From contig JAQVYP010000057.1 in assembly GCA_029004655.1 (NCBI GenBank), positions 1 to 10,055 on the forward strand: a stretch of 10,055 bases of DNA, written 5' to 3'. This document shows, in pieces, positions 7,258-10,055 of this stretch. The notes under the pieces were generated by a model. That model searched no databases, was not told the DNA's origin, and saw nothing but the letters and a program-made list of their open reading frames with translations. The translations under genes were made by a program, and so were the position numbers. How positions within the stretch are numbered: the first letter of the stretch is position 1; each line of letters begins with the position of its first letter. This stretch comes from Oscillospiraceae bacterium (lineage in GTDB: Bacteria > Bacillota > Clostridia > Oscillospirales > Acutalibacteraceae).

Positions 7258-7280
7258 AGGGAGGTATGCAATCCGCCCTA
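7258..7280. repeat. Imperfect palindrome, probable decayed neighbour of the 7218 element
   Basis: AGGGAGGTAT followed by GCA and ATCCGCCCT forms an imperfect inverted repeat. Its right arm ATCCGCCCTA lacks one C compared with the right arm of the 7218-7248 palindrome. Together they look like two adjacent copies, one of them eroded, ending 6 bases from the glucokinase stop. Confidence 0.45.
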
Positions 7281-7285
7281 TCATA

Positions 7286-8242
7286 TTATCTATAGAGATT
7301 TCCCAAAAATGCGGCGCCGATAATTCCGGCATCGTTGCCAAGCTCGGCTGCTTTAATAACGGTTTGTTCATCAGTATTCCTTGAATATCGGTCTGCTTCA
7401 ATCAGTTCTCTGATTGGTGTTAAAAGAGTTTCTCCCTCTTTTGAAATACCGCCACCAATACATATAATTTCCGGTTGAAAAATATTAACAATATTGGTTA
7501 TACCGCACGCAACATATTCGAAATATTTTGTGACTACATCCGTTGCGCTTTTATCACCCGCACGCATACCATCAAACGCTGTGCGTCCGTTAACATATTC
7601 AAGATTACCGCTAACAATTCCCCACATTTTGCTGTTTACATCTTTTTGCATAGCCTCACGCGTCTGTCTTACAAGTGCAGTAGCAGAGGCATAGGCTTCC
7701 CAACATCCGTTTCGGCCACAAGTGCAATGCACTCCGTCCATAAGAATAACAGTATGACCAAGCTCACCACCGGCAAAATTAAAGCCTGTCAGCATCTTGC
7801 CGCCAACAATAACTCCACCGCCCACGCCTGTTCCCAGCGTAACAGCAACAAAATCCTTTGTTCCTTTTCCGGCACCTGCAAGCTGTTCACCAAAAGCGGC
7901 TGCATTTGCATCATTATCCAAAAACACTTTAATATTTAAGCGCTTTTCCATCATTTCACGAAGCGGAAGCATAGAAAATCCAAGATTGTTTGAATATGTC
8001 ACAACGCCGTTTACCGGATCAATACTGCCAGGCGAACCGATTCCGATTTCTTTAATATCCGACATTTTAAGCCCTGCGTTTTCTATTGCCATGCGTGCAG
8101 CAGTTGCCATATCTTCAACTATTTGCTCAGCCGGACGCGGTAAATTTGTTCTCATTTTTCCGCGACCGACAATATTGTAATTTTCATCAATTACACCCGC
8201 CGCAATATTAGTTCCACCTAAATCAATTCCCAAGAAAAACAT
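7286..8242 (-). CDS. glcK: ROK-family glucokinase
   Basis: Phosphorylates glucose to glucose 6-phosphate with ATP in the cytoplasm, and would serve glucose released from oligosaccharides or taken up without the phosphotransferase system. Its 318 residues match Bacillus GlcK (321). The ATP motif LGIDLGGTN lies at 4-12 and GSPGSID follows in the N-terminal lobe. LDNDANAAA holds catalytic Asp111. TLGTGVGGG is near 135-143, and GGELGH (158-163) supplies Glu160 and His163. The ROK zinc motif CTCGRNGCWE (173-182) has Cys173, Cys175 and Cys180. There is no N-terminal helix-turn-helix, so it is an enzyme and not a ROK repressor. The frame stays open upstream to 8377, but MFFLGIDLGG at 8242, 7 bases after GGAGG (8250-8254), is the right start. 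Other ROK sugar kinases, such as a fructokinase or N-acetylhexosamine kinase, cannot be excluded by eye. It lies between hprK and murB, in keeping with carbon control. Confidence 0.92.
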   Translation of the reverse strand: MFFLGIDLGGTNIAAGVIDENYNIVGRGKMRTNLPRPAEQIVEDMATAARMAIENAGLKMSDIKEIGIGSPGSIDPVNGVVTYSNNLGFSMLPLREMMEKRLNIKVFLDNDANAAAFGEQLAGAGKGTKDFVAVTLGTGVGGGVIVGGKMLTGFNFAGGELGHTVILMDGVHCTCGRNGCWEAYASATALVRQTREAMQKDVNSKMWGIVSGNLEYVNGRTAFDGMRAGDKSATDVVTKYFEYVACGITNIVNIFQPEIICIGGGISKEGETLLTPIRELIEADRYSRNTDEQTVIKAAELGNDAGIIGAAFLGNLYR

Positions 8243-8249
8243 ATAATAT

Positions 8250-8254
8250 CCTCC
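8250..8254 (-). promoter_or_regulatory. Ribosome binding site that sets the glucokinase start
   Basis: GGAGG 7 bases before the ATG at 8242. It decides against the longer open frame that continues upstream to 8377 through repeat sequence. Confidence 0.85.
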
Positions 8255-8269
8255 AAAATATTTATATCC

Positions 8270-8282
8270 ACTGATAATCAGT
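8270..8282. promoter_or_regulatory. Perfect palindrome upstream of glucokinase, candidate operator
   Basis: ACTGATAATCAGT has 6-base arms around one central base, 28-40 bases before the glucokinase start and just upstream of a TATAAA on the minus strand. Its length and position would suit a small dimeric regulator. No matching second copy was seen in the window, so this is a weak call. Confidence 0.3.
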
Positions 8283-8327
8283 TCATAAAACAAAACAAAT
8301 TTATGCGCAAAACGATATTTTCTGATA

Positions 8328-8375
8328 GTAGGGGTGCACCTAAGTGTTTGCATGAAAGCCAAAAATTGTGCGCCC
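8328..8375. repeat. Degenerate GTAGGGG element in the hprK-glucokinase gap
   Basis: GTAGGGG (8328-8334) starts the element. GGGTGCAC (8332-8339) can pair with GTGCGCCC (8368-8375) across a 28-base loop, with one G-U wobble if read as plus-strand RNA. GGTGCACC (8333-8340) is itself an 8-base palindrome. The head and the orientation match the elements at 4264 and 7219, but the loop is much longer. It may be a diverged or interrupted copy. Confidence 0.45.
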
Positions 8376-8397
8376 AAATAATTGTTTTCTAATGTCC

Positions 8398-9369
8398 TTA
8401 ATTATATATATCCCAACCTGCACCATCATTGTCCGGCTCAACTGTATCTTCAAGCATTCCAAGCTTTTTCAAAAGCTCGTTCGCGGCGTTATATCCCATT
8501 TTCTTTTGCCTGTTGTTCATTGCCGCAACCTCGGTAATAACTGCAAGATTTCTGCCGGGTTTAACAGGAATTGTTACAGACGGAATACTTATATCCAAGA
8601 TTTCAGTCGTTTCATTATCAAGTCCCATTCGATCATATACCTTGTTCGAATCCCATTGCTCAAGATTAATTATCAAATCGATTTTAGATGTGAGCTTAAC
8701 AGCGCCCATACCGAAAATACGCCTGGCATTGATAATACCTATACCACGAAGTTCAATAAAATGTCTGATGTTTTCAGGTGCCGATCCAACAAGTGATTTT
8801 GAAGACACTCGGCGTAGCTCAACAGCATCATCAGCAATTAGACGGTGACCACGTTTAACAAGTTCAATAGCCGTTTCGCTTTTACCAACACCGCTTTCGC
8901 CAAGGATAAGCAAGCCCTCTCCATAAACTTCAACCAACACTCCGTGACGTGTAATTCTGGGGGCTAATTGAACGTTCAAAAATGAAATAAGTGATGATAC
9001 AAAACTTGAGGTTGAATCGCTTGTTCTCACAAGAGGCACTGCGTACTTTTTAGCTGCTTCCATCATAGTATCAGATGCTGCAAGATCCCTTGACAAAATG
9101 ACCGCACAGGGATGTGTGGCAAAGAATGTGTCGATTTTTTCCGAATACTGCTCCGCAGAAAACAATTCTAAATAACTGTCTTCACTTTTTCCGATTATTT
9201 GCATTCTGTCGCTGTCATAATATTCGTAATAACCGCTGAACTGTAATCCGGGTCTGTTCACTTCAACACTCGAAATATATATGTTTTCGGGCTTTTCCGG
9301 CATTACTAAAGATTCCAGTGAAAATTCGTTGATAATTCTTGAAAGCGAAACTGAAAATGGCGTTTTCAT
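8398..9369 (-). CDS. hprK: HPr kinase/phosphorylase
   Basis: Bifunctional enzyme that phosphorylates HPr on Ser46 with ATP or pyrophosphate and removes the group by phosphorolysis. It is the sensor of Firmicute carbon catabolite control, acting with HPr-Ser-P and CcpA. At 323 residues it is close to the usual ~310. The N-terminal domain covers about 1-135. The kinase core has His142 in RHGVLVEVYG (the family's catalytic-region histidine), Walker A GESGVGKS (157-164), LIADDAV (177-183) with the metal-binding and catalytic acidic pair, the signature ELRGIGIIN (206-214), and PVKPGRNLAVITEVAAMN (268-285). The last ~20 residues are acidic and look like a disordered tail. The start at 9369 has GAGGG 5 bases upstream. 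It is the first gene of the minus-strand row, divergent from ychF; glucokinase follows after 155 bases. No HPr or crh gene is present in the window. Confidence 0.97.
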   Translation of the reverse strand: MKTPFSVSLSRIINEFSLESLVMPEKPENIYISSVEVNRPGLQFSGYYEYYDSDRMQIIGKSEDSYLELFSAEQYSEKIDTFFATHPCAVILSRDLAASDTMMEAAKKYAVPLVRTSDSTSSFVSSLISFLNVQLAPRITRHGVLVEVYGEGLLILGESGVGKSETAIELVKRGHRLIADDAVELRRVSSKSLVGSAPENIRHFIELRGIGIINARRIFGMGAVKLTSKIDLIINLEQWDSNKVYDRMGLDNETTEILDISIPSVTIPVKPGRNLAVITEVAAMNNRQKKMGYNAANELLKKLGMLEDTVEPDNDGAGWDIYN

Positions 9370-9405
9370 ATAATCCCTCGCTTTAATTTCTATATATTCT
9401 TAATT

Positions 9406-9411
9406 ATTATA
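9406..9411 (-). promoter_or_regulatory. Candidate -10 box of the hprK promoter
   Basis: A perfect TATAAT on the minus strand, about 37 bases before the hprK ATG. The region 16-18 bases upstream (TTTTAA or similar) is a poor -35, so a weak or activator-dependent promoter is possible. The whole region is very AT-rich, which lowers the weight of a single hexamer. Confidence 0.4.
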
Positions 9412-9447
9412 CTATATTACTATTAATTTTAAAAGGTTTTTTACAGT

Positions 9448-9510
9448 TAATATATCAATATTTTTCTTGATATATAAGCGCAAAAATTATATAATCAATA
9501 TTGATATGTA
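9448..9510. promoter_or_regulatory. Cluster of TTGATAT sites in the hprK-ychF divergent region
   Basis: Three near-identical 9-mers occur in about 60 bases: TTGATATAT on minus (9458-9450), TTGATATAT on plus (9467-9475) and TTGATATGT on plus (9501-9509). The first two form an inverted repeat TATATCAA/TTGATATA with an 8-base loop (9451-9474). The third is part of the perfect 12-base palindrome ATCAATATTGAT (9494-9505). The sites overlap the -35 and the start point of the ychF promoter, as operators would. AT-rich composition can produce such words by chance. Confidence 0.4.
9467..9495 (+). promoter_or_regulatory. Vegetative promoter for ychF
   Basis: TTGATA (9467-9472), exactly 17 bases, then a perfect TATAAT (9490-9495). 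Transcription would start near 9502, about 48 bases before the proposed start codon. The -35 lies inside the right arm of an inverted repeat, and the -10 abuts a 12-base palindrome covering the predicted start point. Confidence 0.75.
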
Positions 9511-9549
9511 AATTCATTGCTGTTTTTCAGTAGAAACGGATGTGGTTTT

Positions 9550-10055
9550 TTGAAACTGGGTATTGTCGGTCTTCCAAATGTTGGGAAATCTACACTTTTT
9601 AATGCAATTACAAATGCAGGCGCACAGTCTGCGAATTATCCCTTTTGCACGATCGAACCAAATGTTGGCATGGTGTCCGTTCCGGACGAACGTCTCACTA
9701 AACTCAAGGAAATGTATAATCCCGAAAAATTCACTCCTGCTGTTATCGAGTTTGTTGATATCGCAGGTCTTGTAAAAGGTGCCTCAAAGGGAGAAGGTCT
9801 TGGCAACAAGTTTTTGTCACATATTCGTGAGGTAGATGCGTTAGTTCATGTGGTTCGTTGCTTCCAGAGCAATGATATTATTCACGTAGAGGGCTCGGTC
9901 GACCCGTTGCGTGACATTGAAACTATAAATATTGAACTGATTTTTGCCGATATGGAAATGGCCGGGCGTCGACTTGACAGATCAACCAAATCATTAAAGG
10001 GTGATAAGTCTCTTCAGCCGGAGGTCGACTTTTTGAAGAGATTGTTGGAATCTCT
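9550..10055 (+). CDS. ychF: YchF/OLA1-family redox-regulated GTPase/ATPase, N-terminal half (cut by window edge)
   Basis: Universal Obg-family P-loop ATPase/GTPase, ribosome-associated and linked to stress responses; its exact cellular role is debated. About 168 of the usual ~365 residues are visible. G1 motif GLPNVGKST lies at 7-15. ANYPFCTIEPNVG (about 34-46) is the switch I region typical of YchF, followed by VPDERL. G3 DIAGLVKGASKGEGLGNKFL starts near 76, with a hydrophobic residue in place of the usual catalytic glutamine as in the HAS-GTPases. HIREVDALVHVVRCF follows. The C-terminal TGS domain lies outside the window. The family N-terminus MKLGIVGLPNVGKS requires a TTG start at 9550; no in-frame ATG exists nearby upstream, and the out-of-frame ATG at 9540 reads MWFFETG. 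The ribosome site is weak (GGATGTGG from 9538). Confidence 0.96.
   Translation, partial: MKLGIVGLPNVGKSTLFNAITNAGAQSANYPFCTIEPNVGMVSVPDERLTKLKEMYNPEKFTPAVIEFVDIAGLVKGASKGEGLGNKFLSHIREVDALVHVVRCFQSNDIIHVEGSVDPLRDIETINIELIFADMEMAGRRLDRSTKSLKGDKSLQPEVDFLKRLLES

Noticed and set aside
7213..7401. Small minus-strand frame of 62 codons across the glucokinase 3' end
   Set aside because: It is an alternate frame of glucokinase and the palindromic spacer, with no ribosome site and no recognisable protein content.
8243..8377. N-terminal extension of the glucokinase frame by 45 residues
   Set aside because: It runs through the GTAGGGG repeat, has no ribosome site at 8377 and no family homology, while ATG 8242 has GGAGG at ideal spacing and begins with the conserved LGIDLGGTN.

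Overview
The window reads as a chromosomal housekeeping locus of a low-to-mid GC Firmicute of class Clostridia. The gene set and order, the Gram-positive HPr kinase/phosphorylase (HprK), the WhiA regulator, the strong GGAGG-type ribosome sites and the AT-rich promoters all support this. The gene order and the GTAGGGGCG-type intergenic palindromes suggest an Oscillospirales/Ruminococcaceae-like gut or anaerobic lineage. That placement is inference from memory and was not tested by search.

Layout: seven genes lie on the minus strand and are read from right to left. They are hprK (8398-9369), a ROK-family glucokinase (7286-8242), murB (6281-7192), rapZ (5273-6136), whiA (4351-5253), dnaE (724-4191) and the N-terminal half of pfkA (1-494, cut by the window edge). 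On the right, a divergent plus-strand gene starts at 9550 and runs off the window; it encodes the YchF/OLA1-type GTPase. All genes appear intact apart from the two cut by the window ends. I saw no frameshifts, RNA genes, transposases or CRISPR arrays.

How the genes fit together: HprK senses glycolytic state and (de)phosphorylates HPr, glucokinase and PfkA carry glucose into glycolysis, MurB makes UDP-MurNAc for the cell wall, RapZ and WhiA are regulators tied to envelope metabolism and division, and DnaE is a replicative polymerase. The row therefore joins carbon control, wall precursor supply, division and replication. Two genes often found in this neighbourhood in other Firmicutes, glmR/yvcK (between rapZ and whiA) and an HPr/Crh gene (near whiA), are absent from these positions.

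No gap exceeds 300 bases. The gaps still hold most of the unexplained sequence: a GTAGGGG-headed palindromic repeat family in three spacers of the same gene row, a folded spacer ahead of rapZ, a near-consensus promoter with a long leader ahead of pfkA, and a cluster of TTGATAT sites in the hprK/ychF divergent region. I found no clearly novel protein system. The non-coding elements are the part worth a second look.
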